Source: Nemertoderma westbladi (Eukaryota; Xenacoelomorpha; Nemertodermatida; Nemertodermatidae). From it: 41,485 nucleotides of DNA. The stretch spans positions 1 through 41,485 of the forward strand of contig JAUCBJ010004025.1 in NCBI GenBank assembly GCA_032718475.1. Reading direction: 5' to 3'. This document shows positions 10,601 through 22,600 of this stretch, piece by piece. Positions within the stretch are counted from its first letter, which is position 1; each line of letters begins with the position of its first letter. The position numbers and the translations under genes are program-made. Below the pieces are notes generated by a model that was not told the DNA's origin, did not search any database, and saw only the letters and a program-made list of their open reading frames with translations.

Positions 10601-13600
10601 GTGATGGCCTAGCTGTGCTGTGGCCGTACTGTATGGCCGGTGGTAATAACTGGGGTTTGTTCTATTATGTAATATGTTATTTGTAATAATTTTAATGATA
10701 AGTTTTATTGCATGTCAATATTGAAATCAACGCTGGGTTCTTATGTTCATTTCACCCCCACCAAAGCTCTTTTCTTTAGAGCAGTGGCGTAACCACACCA
10801 TGGCGAGCCGGGGCGAGCGACCGCCCCAGGGCGCCAACCCCTGGGGACGCCCACTCAAGGGGTGCCGAAGGCGCCCCTGTGGGATGAAACACGAAACGAA
10901 ACGCATGAAACCACATCCACAAGTTAATTCGATTTACAACACAGTATTGTAAATGATATTAACTGGACAACTGGCGGAGAGAAATGAATAAGATTGGGTT
11001 GTGCAATACATTAGTAAACACTGAACAGTACTATTAAATCTAGCAAATTACTTTTATCTTGCGTATTTAGATACTACTGTCTGAGTGTAGGTTGGAGGGA
11101 AATTTTGAAATACGAATTGTTGGTACAGTAACCTTGGTTACAGTAACCTTCTGTTAGTTGTAGCGTTTTTGGCTATTTTAGGACTCGTAATTTGTTTACA
11201 TCCGACTGACCGTATTTCTTTGAATAAGAGCCCACCCCCTCGAATAAACCTTCCATCCTCATCCAAGCATCTTAATTAAACGCATTCCTCGAATAAACGC
11301 CACGGCGTTTATCAATATTTATTAAGATGTCAAAAAAATTGATAAATTTTGTATTACAGGACTGACTGGCCTATTTGCGGTAGCCCCCCTTCATTAATTT
11401 AGGGTATTTTTTTATACATTTGATTCCCCGTACTTAGTTCCAATTTAAGCCTCATGCGAATTTAGTTCCAATGGAAACGAATTTAGTTCCAATTTTGGCG
11501 AATTTAGTTCCAATTTCAAGAGGCCTTCGCGCAGAATCACAAATACTGAAACGAGCTGTCAAAACTCTTCAGAGGCCTTCTTGCAGCGTTATAAATGCTG
11601 AAAAAAGCTGCTAAAACTGTCCAATGCCCTTGAAAAGAAGCTTTGCGCAGTTTGATAAATACACAAAAGATCTCTCAAAGCTGCTCAGAGACATTTGTGC
11701 AGCATGATAAACGCTGAAAAGAGCTGTTGAAACTGTTCGGAGGCCTTCGAGCAGCTTAAGGAGGACTAAAAATAGCTTTTGAAACTTTCCAGGCCTTCGC
11801 GCAGCATGTGAAATACTGAAAAGAGCCGATCAAACTGTTCAGAGTCTTTTATGCAGCATGATAAATGCTGAAAAGAACAGTTGAAATTGTTCAGAGGGCT
11901 TCGTGCAACATGATAAATTCTGAAATGTGAGCTGTTGAAACTGTTCGGATTTGGACGCCTTTGTGCAGCTTGATAAATACTGAAATAGCTCTGAAATTGT
12001 CAAGGCCATTGCGCAGCTTGTGAAATGCTTTGAAACTGTAAAAGGTTTTGAAACTGTTCTGAAGCCTTTGCGATCGTTGTAACTTTCCAACCATGCCAGG
12101 CCCGTAGGCCTATGGTGACCATAATATCTGGGGGGGGGGGGGGAGAGGCCAAATCTGGGGGGGCAAACCCATAACTGGGTTTGGGGGGCATACAGCAAAG
12201 TGAGAGTTAATTTAGTACATAAACTAAAATCAATATTGTTGAAGAGTGTGTGGGGCGAGCCGCGAAGTTGGCGGAGCCTTGACGAACTGGCACTGTTAAG
12301 GGAGTGGCTCAATAATAGCAAATAGTTGTTGTCGTTACGATTTTGACATGCCAATAACTTTGTGGGATTTAATTAAAACTGTCCAGTTGAAGATTTGTAG
12401 GCATAAATATGTCCAAAAGTTAAGGTTGAAATTACAAAAAAGAACGTTTTAGATATACCAGCGCAAGCAACCATCAGCGCCTAGCCTAATACTATTAGCT
12501 GCAAGCTTGCTCCCAAACTACAGACAATTGGTCAACAGCGAACAACCCCTGCCCTGGTAGCGAATGAGAGAACCTGGAGCTTCCGTGTATGTTTAGTAAT
12601 TATATGAGCAGTAATCAGATAGGCCATATATAGTAGGCCATGGGCCTAGAGTAAAGTGTACTGTAATTGTATAAATATCAGAATCAATCAAAATCTATAA
12701 AGAGATTGGTCTGCCATCAAGCTTTCCAGCCCTGAGTAGTGAGTAGCAACATACAGAACAAATACATAACGGTACACCATACAATGTAATTCGGCACAGA
12801 CTATATGGCAGTGCCATTATAAATGGACCAAATGGAATGGTAGGGAGTCAGGTCAGTGGGTAGAATACAGTATGTGAATTCAATAATATTGATTACCACC
12901 AATATTATTATTAACTAATTGTGAACAAGACGAGAGAACAAGACATGACTGGGGGGGGGGGGGCGGGGCAGTGCCCCCCCCCCCCCCCCCCCCCACACGG
13001 TACGGGCCTGAACAATGCCAACATTAATTGTTGAAACAATTCAGAAGCCTTCGTGCAGCATGGCAAATGCTGAAAAAGGCTGTGGAGACAGTTTACAAGG
13101 TATACAAACAGATACTGAAACCAAATAATATAAATGACCAGACCACACTGAAGACATACAGTAGCTGTTAACATGCCAAGCCAATCGGCAATACTGATAA
13201 ACAACGACACTCAAGACACTGGGAGGTACGAGAGGAGAGATGGTTGGATGGAGAACTACTATTATTTATTTATTACTTCTTATTTATTACTGCTAGTCAA
13301 CACAAGTCGGCCCTGCCTGCCGGCTGGTCTTAAGGAACCAGAGATGCTAAATTTATTATTACCGGTACCAAATTATTAAAAGCTGTTACAGTTTAAGTGG
13401 GTAAAGATATATTATAAAAATATTACCCGTAATGCGTAATCCAGTAATCTGTCAGTAGGCCTATGTACAGTAGCTGTGTCATTTAGAAAAGTTACAAAAT
13501 TCAGAAAAGTTATTTTTAAAACCCGTTTCTGAGGATTTCGTTTTTAAAAATCTACTTAGCCTATCAGCCTCAAAAAGTACTAGATCTAATACCTGCCCGT

Positions 13601-16600
13601 TTTCTTAAGGATGGTGCTGAAGTACTTAAAGTGCCTATTACTTTTATTATTAATTACTCTATCGTAGATAATGTAGTACCAGACGAACTGAAATTAGCTA
13701 AGGTTGTTCCTCTGTATAAAAAGAATAGTAAAGTAGAACCCTGTAATTACAGACCTGTTAGTATCTTAAGTATTGTATCTAAAATTCTAGAACGTTCTGT
13801 TTTTCTACAGCTGGAGGCACATCTTAGTAGGCTAAATCTGATCTATGAACTTCAGTCCGGTTTTCGTAAATCATATTCTACAGACACCTGCCTTATTAAC
13901 TTAACTGATACAATTAGATGTAATAACGCAAAGGGTTTATATACTGGTATGGTAATGTTGGACCTACAAAAGGCTTTCGATACTGTAGATCACGAAATTC
14001 TGCTTGGTAAGTTAGGCCTGATGGGTGTAGGTTCTATAGACTGGTTCAAGTCCTACCTGTCAGACAGAGGTCAAACTGTAGTCATTAGCAAATCGCAGTC
14101 TACTGTACAAGAGATTACCTGTGGGGTACCGCAAGGTAGTATATTAGGTCCTCTGCTTTTTGTATGCTATGTAAATGATATGATAAGTAGTATAGATCCC
14201 GATTTTAAACTCATTTTATATGCCGACGACAGTGCTCTTATTTTCTCTCATAAAGATCCTATCCATATTTCCCAAAAGTTAAGTGCAGTTCTAGAATCCT
14301 GTAATGAGTGGTTGGTTGATAATAAGCTATCCATTCACTACGGTAAAACTGAAAGTATTTTGTTTGGTTCCAAAAGAAAGTTAAAGAAGGTAACTAAGTT
14401 TGAAGTCACTAGTAATGGACATAAGATTGAAAATAAAAAGGAAGTTAAATATTTAGGCGCCACATTGGATAACTGCTTATCAGGAGAAAGTACAGTGAAA
14501 AATATTTTCTCGAAAGTTAACAGTAGGCTTAGGTTTCTATACAGAAATAAAAATAGTTTGAACACCGACTCCCGCAAGTTACTTTGCTCTTCTTTAATAC
14601 AGTGTCACATGGACTATGCGTGCTCTTCTTGGTATGAAGGCTTAACCAAACAGCTTAAATGTAAATTACAAGTAGCTCAGAATAAAGTAGTACGATTTAT
14701 TAAAGACTACAAACCTAGGCACCACCTAACTCCAGATGACTTTTCTGAATCTGGACTACTTAACTTAGATAGTAGAGTTAAGCAGCTACGCCTTAACCAT
14801 GTGCATAAAGTGTATAATGGTAAATGTCCCAATTACCTAAAACAAAAATTCAACAGAGTACGCGATACACACTCTTACAGTACCAGAGCTAGTGCTTCAA
14901 ACTTCTACCTCCCGAATTGTAAATCCTTTGAATCTGATACTTTCTTTTTTAACGGCATAAAAAATTGGAACGCTCTGCCTAATGAAATTAAAAACCTAAA
15001 TAATCAACATTCTTTTAAATCTGCAGTTAAATCTCATCTCCGTGTGCAATGTAAAAATAGGTACAATAGTCCTACAGTAAGTTATTAGTTTATTAATTAT
15101 TTACTATTTATACTGTAATTACGTTTTATAATAAATTGTTCTGTACATTACTGTACATCTTTATCGTTGAGTCGGGCATTGTCACGCTCTCGGTAAAGTT
15201 GTACATGTACATAGTGTAATTACGTTTTATATTGGTTTTAGGTTAGCGTAGTGTAATATTGTATTTGTAACCAAGTAACATAAAGGACCCCCTTGGAAAT
15301 AAGCTGCAAAGCTTTAGGGGTAATCCTATATGTTATGTTGGACAATACCTTTATACCGGTACATTGTTTGGTGTATTTGTTATTGTTTTTACATAATGTA
15401 TAAACTAGAACGCCATCAAGATGGCTTTAAACGAACCTGTCTTACACAGACTCCAAGAAACAGATGGGATTGGAAGATGCAAACCAAGAATGACTTGCAT
15501 CAACCAAAAAACTGCCTCCCATTTAATGTAATACACATTCGCCTAGGCAAACAAATCATAATCACAATTGCTACGATGATGTGTGAAATGGTATCCATAT
15601 CCGCAACCTGAGAAACGGCCCAAAAGAGCAGTTTATTCTGCGGAGGGGTCTTTCTGAATTAGATAAATAAAATAAAGAACACTATAATTACAGTATTTAT
15701 ACCTGATACATTCTCAGTTAGCCTAATAAAAACATCGGAGCAACCAATATAATGTACATGTACAAGCATCCTATGAAAGTTTGTGAAATGTTCCCTTAAG
15801 TCTACCCAACAGCCGTTGGTACCCGGCTGGCAGCCACCCTGGTTCAGTTTTATGGTTTTGTTAGTTTAATCGACAGCTGTTGTAAACGTCCCAGATATAC
15901 AAAACCTACTAAGCCTTTGCATTACAATTGAGCTTAGCCTAAGTTGATGACAGTATTATAACGATGACAATTAGGCCCTATAGATACATACGATATATAA
16001 ATGATGTACTGCTTGACATTACACTAACTGGCTGAATAGAGATAGAACTATAATAATACGTTTGGCATTCTGTCAGATTTCAGTAGTAAGTAACCTCATA
16101 ATAATTGCTAAATATCAATCACCTGAAAAACATTTCAAGCAAGGGAGTTGTGGGTATTTAATTTCGCGTTCAATAATGTTGAAAATATGCAAATATTTCG
16201 AATATCGCACTTCGAATCGTTCCCAACTTTTTTATTCAACAACTAGACAACAATTGATAAATACTTGCGTTTACAATTTTACAATGCATGCAAGTGGTTT
16301 CAAGCCATTTGGTGAACATACATAGTGAGTGATATAGTGACATATATAGGTAAATATATCCATCGTGTTTTTGCCGGCCTCAGCTTTAGACAAAAACTAC
16401 CCAGTCTAAAGACAGGTTCGTTATAAATCTATCTATATATGTCAGGTATAACTTATAGTACAGTATATAGAGTATAGGGTGGCCTAACCCCACACTTATG
16501 TTCTCATCATTACTTGTCAATTTTGACATGAGAAAAACTATTATATTTGTAATGTATTTATATTAACTGAACGGCACGGTGAATAAAAATTCCGCACGGT

Positions 16601-19600
16601 CAAAAGTTTCTAATTTACATTTTCGATTTTTATATTTAAAAAACACGACGTCTGGAAATATTTAAACACGTCAGGTAAATAAATGTCAATATTGACATGT
16701 CCATGTTAATGTTGACATGCCCCATCCTGGAGAAATTAGCATGTGAAATTGTCAAAATTGACAAGTCAATATTGACAAAGTGCCCGACTGATATATAGGT
16801 AGCATATACAGTAGGTAACAAAATGGCGACCATTAGGACCATTGCACTATGGTTGACGTAATGGATTGATACAAACCCTCCCATTGGCTGTCCCACATCA
16901 CGCCACGTGGCTATTTCTTGGGCTTTGTTGGCCCTGGCCTATTGTAGATAAGCTGGGTAGCTCAGCTTGCCCTGCCATAGCCACGTTAATCTCCCTTGGT
17001 TTCTCCTGTTTGACCCTTCCCCCCCCCCCCCCCCCCCTCCCCATTTTCTAGTGAACTGCTTAGCGGATTGAATCCGCTAACACAAGGAGTATAACCGTAC
17101 TTTATATCCCGCTGATAACATTAATTTCTACGGAAAACTTTTTCTCCCTTGGGATGTTATACAAGGAATCTTAAATTCAACAACTTCCTCTATATATACT
17201 GTAATCCTGATATAAATATAATTTTTAAGAATAAGGTTCTTTACAGTGTTCAGAATTATATAAATATATTTGCACTAACTCACAGCGTTCGTTCGTGTAT
17301 CTAACCACCTGAGATCATTACCCTGCCTTCTGTGCTACTTTAAACACAAGTTTATATATCCTTATTACTATGATTACTGATTTTAACAGTTTTTGACGAT
17401 TAATAAATCATTACAGGAAGGATTATTATTTACTACTACTAGGATCGGCATGCTGCATTGCAGCTGCATTATATATATATATATATATATATATATTACA
17501 TATATATTAAAAATGATGTGCCGGCTTGTCGAGACAGGTAGAGACAGATCTACAGAGGTACAGACAACAGTGGTAAAAAAAAACACCAATGGTACAGGGG
17601 TACCATTATAGTGTCTTACTATAGGTGAGCCTTACTTCCTTAGTTTGTGGCTCGCCCCACAAATTCTAAAGTTAAAAGTAACTGAAAAATGTGTAATCGT
17701 TTGTTACATTAACATGCGATAGACTTAGGTGGTCAGTATATAGCAGAGAGAGGCCAGTAGCCAGGTAAATGGTGTGGTATTACATTGAAGTAAGGAGGGC
17801 ACATGGCGTCATGGCCACACACTCAGGTTAATTTATGATCTGTCACTTCACAGTTACTAAAATAATTCCCCTTTTTCGCTTGGTTTTATTCCCACAGTGC
17901 AGTTTGGCAATATTCCGAACCCGTAAATGTGCGTTGCATTCCATTGATATATTATCGTATTCCACTTCCAAACTTACATGCCTCAACCGGCCATGCAACC
18001 ATTGCATTGCGTTGCGTTGAGAAAGCGTGTTGTAATTGACAAATATCATCATTCCTTCCAGCTGGGGACGTAGCTCAGTGGTAGAGCGCTCGATTCGCAT
18101 TCGAGAGGCCGCGAGTTCAATCCTCGCCGTCTCCAGATTCTTTTTTTTGCATAAATATTTTTTGTTGCGAAGGGAGAATAAATTATTTAAAACGTGATTA
18201 AATTATTATTTCTTCCTTAAATTCTTATTTAATTCTTATTATTTTCTAATGTAGCATATATGCGTAGTTCAAAAAATGTACGCAATCCCTCCAAGGCAAA
18301 AAATCCGAACGTGACTTTCGTTTAATGATCTTATTCATTATGAGTAACTTCTAGCGATATATTTATACTTAATGTAACGAGATTGTTTGAGGTTTCTAAA
18401 AGAGCGTTTACAAAGAAAGCGAGATAGTTCAGTTGTAGTATATAAAGCGATACTTACGTCCACTAAACTTCGCATATCGGTGTTGAGATTATTAAGGGTG
18501 ATATACCTACCCTCTAATGAGGTTTTTTTTAAATAGCTAAATACCTAATGCCGTGTTGTATATGGCGGTAAATACCTAATGCCGTGTTGTATATGGCGGT
18601 AAATACCTAATGCCGTGTTGTATATGGCGGTAAATACCTAATGCCGTGTTGTATATGGCGGTAAATACCTAATGCCGTGTTGTATATGGCGGTAAATACC
18701 TAATGCCGTGTTGTATATGGCGGTAAATACCTAATGCCGTGTTGTATATGGCGGTAAATACCTAATGCCGTGTTGTATATGGCGGTAAATACCTAATGCC
18801 GTGTTGTATATGGCGGTAAATACCTAATGCCGTGTTGTATATGGCGGTAAATACCTAATGCCGTGTTGTATATGGCGGTAAATACCTAATGCCGTGTTGT
18901 ATATGGCGGTAAATACCTAATGCCGTGTTGTATATGGCGGTAAATACCTAATGCCGTGTTGTATATGGCGGTAAATACCTAATGCCGTGTTGTATATGGC
19001 GGTAAATACCTAATGCCGTGTTGTATATGGCGGTAAATACCTAATGCCGTGTTGTATATGGCGGTAAATACCTAATGCCGTGTTGTATATGGCGGTAAAT
19101 ACCTAATGCCGTGTTGTATATGGCGGTAAATACCTAATGCCGTGTTGTATATGGCGGTAAATACCTAATGCCGTGTTGTATATGGCGGTAAATACCTAAT
19201 GCCGTGTTGTATATGGCGGTAAATACCTAATGCCGTGTTGTATATGGCGGTAAATACCTAATGCCGTGTTGTATATGGCGGTAAATACCTAATGCCGTGT
19301 TGTATATGGCGGTAAATACCTAATGCCGTGTTGTATATGGCGGTAAATACCTAATGCCGTGTTGTATATGGCGGTAAATACCTAATGCCGTGTTGTATAT
19401 GGCGGTAAATACCTAATGCCGTGTTGTATATGGCGGTAAATACCTAATGCCGTGTTGTATATGGCGGTAAATACCTAATGCCGTGTTGTATATGGCGGTA
19501 AATACCTAATGCCGTGTTGTATATGGCGGTAAATACCTAATGCCGTGTTGTATATGGCGGTAAATACCTAATGCCGTGTTGTATATGGCGGTAAATACCT

Positions 19601-22600
19601 AATGCCGTGTTGTATATGGCGGTAAATACCTAATGCCGTGTTGTATATGGCGGTAAATACCTAATGCCGTGTTGTATATGGCGGTAAATACCTAATGCCG
19701 TGGTGTATATGGCGGTAAATACCTAATGCCGTGATGTATATGGCGGTAAATACCTAATGCCGTGTTGTATATGGCGGTAAATACCTAATGCCGTGTTGTA
19801 TATGGCGGTAAATACCTAATGCCGTGTTGTATATGGCGGTAAATACCTAATGCCGTGATGTATATGGCGGTAAATACCTAATGCCGTGTTGTATATGGCG
19901 GTAAATACCTAATGCCGTGTTGTATATGGCGGTAAATACCTAATGCCGTGTTGTACATGGCGGTAAATACCTAATGCCGTGTTGTATATGGCGGTAAATA
20001 CCTAATGCCGTGATGTATATGGCGGTAAATACCTAATGCCGTGTTGTATATGGCGGTAAATACCTAATGCCGTGTTGTATATGGCGGTAAATACCTAATG
20101 CCGTGATGTATATGGCGGTAAATACCTAATGCCGTGTTGTATATGGCGGTAAATACCTAATGCCGTGTTGTATATGGCGGTAAATACCTAATGCCGTGGT
20201 GTATATGGCGGTAAATACCTAATGCCGTGTTGTATATGGCGGTAAATACGTAATGCCGTGTTGTATATGGCGGTAAATACCTAATGCCGTGGTGTATATG
20301 GCGGTAAATACCTAATGCCGTGATGTATATGGCGGTAAATACCTAATGCCGTGTTGTATATGGCGGTAAATACCTAATGCCGTGTTGTATATGGCGGTAA
20401 ATACCTAATGCCGTGTTGTATATGGCGGTAAATACCTAATGCCGTGATGTATATGGCGGTAAATACCTAATGCCGTGTTGTATATGGCGGTAAATACCTA
20501 ATGCCGTGTTGTATATGGCGGTAAATACCTAATGCCGTGTTGTATATGGCGGTAAATACCTAATGTCGTGTTGTATATGGCGGTAAATACCTAATGCCGT
20601 GTTGAATATGGCGGTAAATGCCACTGTAATTATGTAAAATGTTAAGCCAACGACATAATTGATATTATTATCTCCCTCTAAAGGCGAGTCGCGAAATTAA
20701 ATATTTTCACTAAAAACGCGATTATTCCCTTATTTTAACCAAATTTTTAATACCAACTTTTATTTACTGACCACCTTCGGATCTACGAATACTCTAGACA
20801 GGGGATTGTTTAAACTGTAAATTGTTCTGCTTATTATCTATATCAGGTCACTCAAAATGTTTCATAGGTGATGACATTTAGCGGCTAAGACTTCCCTTCA
20901 AGGCAAAAATTTATCATATTGTGTGTTTGTAATTTGTTGCAAGCTAGATAGATGATTTCCCACTCTCACTCACTGAATTGAATAAAATCGAATATCTATT
21001 AGCTTAATGTAAATAACTGGTCAGCTCAATACCATTTTAGTTATGTATAAAGCGCGAACCCAATCTCTGCAGCCAGTTAGATAGTCTGTATAAAGCGCGA
21101 ACCCAATCTCTGCAGCCAGTTAGTTAGTCTGTATAAAGCGCGAACCTAATCTCTGCGGCCAGTTAGTTAGTCTGTATAAAGCGCGAACCCAATCTCTGCA
21201 GCCAGTTAGTTAGTCTGTATAAAGCGCGAACCCAATCTCTGCGGCCAGTTAGTTAGTCTGTATAAAGCGCGAACCCAATCTCTGCGGCCAGTTAGATAGT
21301 CTGTATAAAGCGCGAACCCAATCTCTGCAGCCAGTTAGTTAGTCTGTATAAAGCGCGAACCTAATCTCTGTGGCCAGTTAGATAGTCTGTATAAAGCGCG
21401 AACCCAATCTCTGCAGCCAGTTAGTTAGTCTGTATAAAGCGCGAACCCAATCTCTGCGGCCAGTTAGATAGTCTGTATAAAGCGCGAACCCAATCTCTGC
21501 AGCCAGTTAGATAGTCTGTATAAAGCGCGAACCCAATCTCTGCGGCCAGTTAGTTAGTCTGTATAAAGCGCGAACCCAATCTCTGCGGCCAGTTAGTTAG
21601 TCTGTATAAAGCGCGAACCCAATCTCTGCAGCCAGTTAGTTAGTCTGTATAAAGCGCGAACCTAATCTCTGCGGCCAGTTAGATAGTCTGTATAAAGCGC
21701 GAACCCAATCTCTGCGGCCAGTTAGATAGTCTGTATAAAGCGCGAACCCAATCTCTGCGGACCAGTTAGTTAGTCTGTATAAAGCGCGAACCTAATCTCT
21801 GTGGCCAGTTAGTTAGTCTGTATAAAGCGCGAACCCAATCTCTGCGGCCAGTTAGTTAGTCTGTATAAAGCGCGAACCCAATCTCTGCGGCCAGTTAGTT
21901 AGTCTGTATAAAGCGCGAACCCAATCTCTGCGGCCAGTTAGTTAGTCTGTATAAAGCGCGAACCCAATCTCTGCGGCCAGTTAGTTAGTCTGTATAAAGC
22001 GCGAACCCAATCTCTGCAGCCAGTTAGTTAGTCTGTATAAAGCGCGAACCCAATATCTGCGGCCAGTTAGATAGTCTGTATAAAGCGCGAACCCAATCTC
22101 TGCAGCCAGTTAGTTAGTCTGTATAAAGCGCGAACCCAATCTCTGCAGCCAGTTAGTTAGTCTGTATAAAGCGCGAACCCAATCTCTGCAGCCAGTTAGT
22201 TACTCTGTATAAAGCGCGAACCCAATCTCTGCAGCCAGTTAGTTAGTCTGTATAAAGCGCGAACCTAATCTCTGTGGCCAGTTAGATAGTCTGTATAAAG
22301 CGCGAACCCAATCTCTGCAGCCAGTTAGTTACTCTGTATAAAGCGCGAACCTAATCTCTGCGGCCAGTTAGTTAGTCTGTATAAAGCGCGAACCTAATCT
22401 CTGCGGCCAGTTAGTTAGTCTGTATAAAGCGCGAACCCAATCTCTGCAGCCAGTTAGTTAGTCTGTATAAAGCGCGAACCCAATCTCTGCAGCCAGTTAG
22501 TTACTCTGTATAAAGCGCGAACCCAATCTCTGCAGCCAGTTAGTTACTCTGTATAAAGCGCGAACCCAATCTCTGCAGCCAGTTAGTTAGTCTGTATAAA

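Noticed and set aside
11839-12354. Minus-strand 171-codon open frame
   Set aside because: It runs across the degenerate 54-bp repeats and a G-run and shows only repeat-derived Leu/Ser-rich motifs.
16866-17051. Small open frame ending in a poly-Pro stretch
   Set aside because: The Pro run is a C homopolymer; no other coding evidence.
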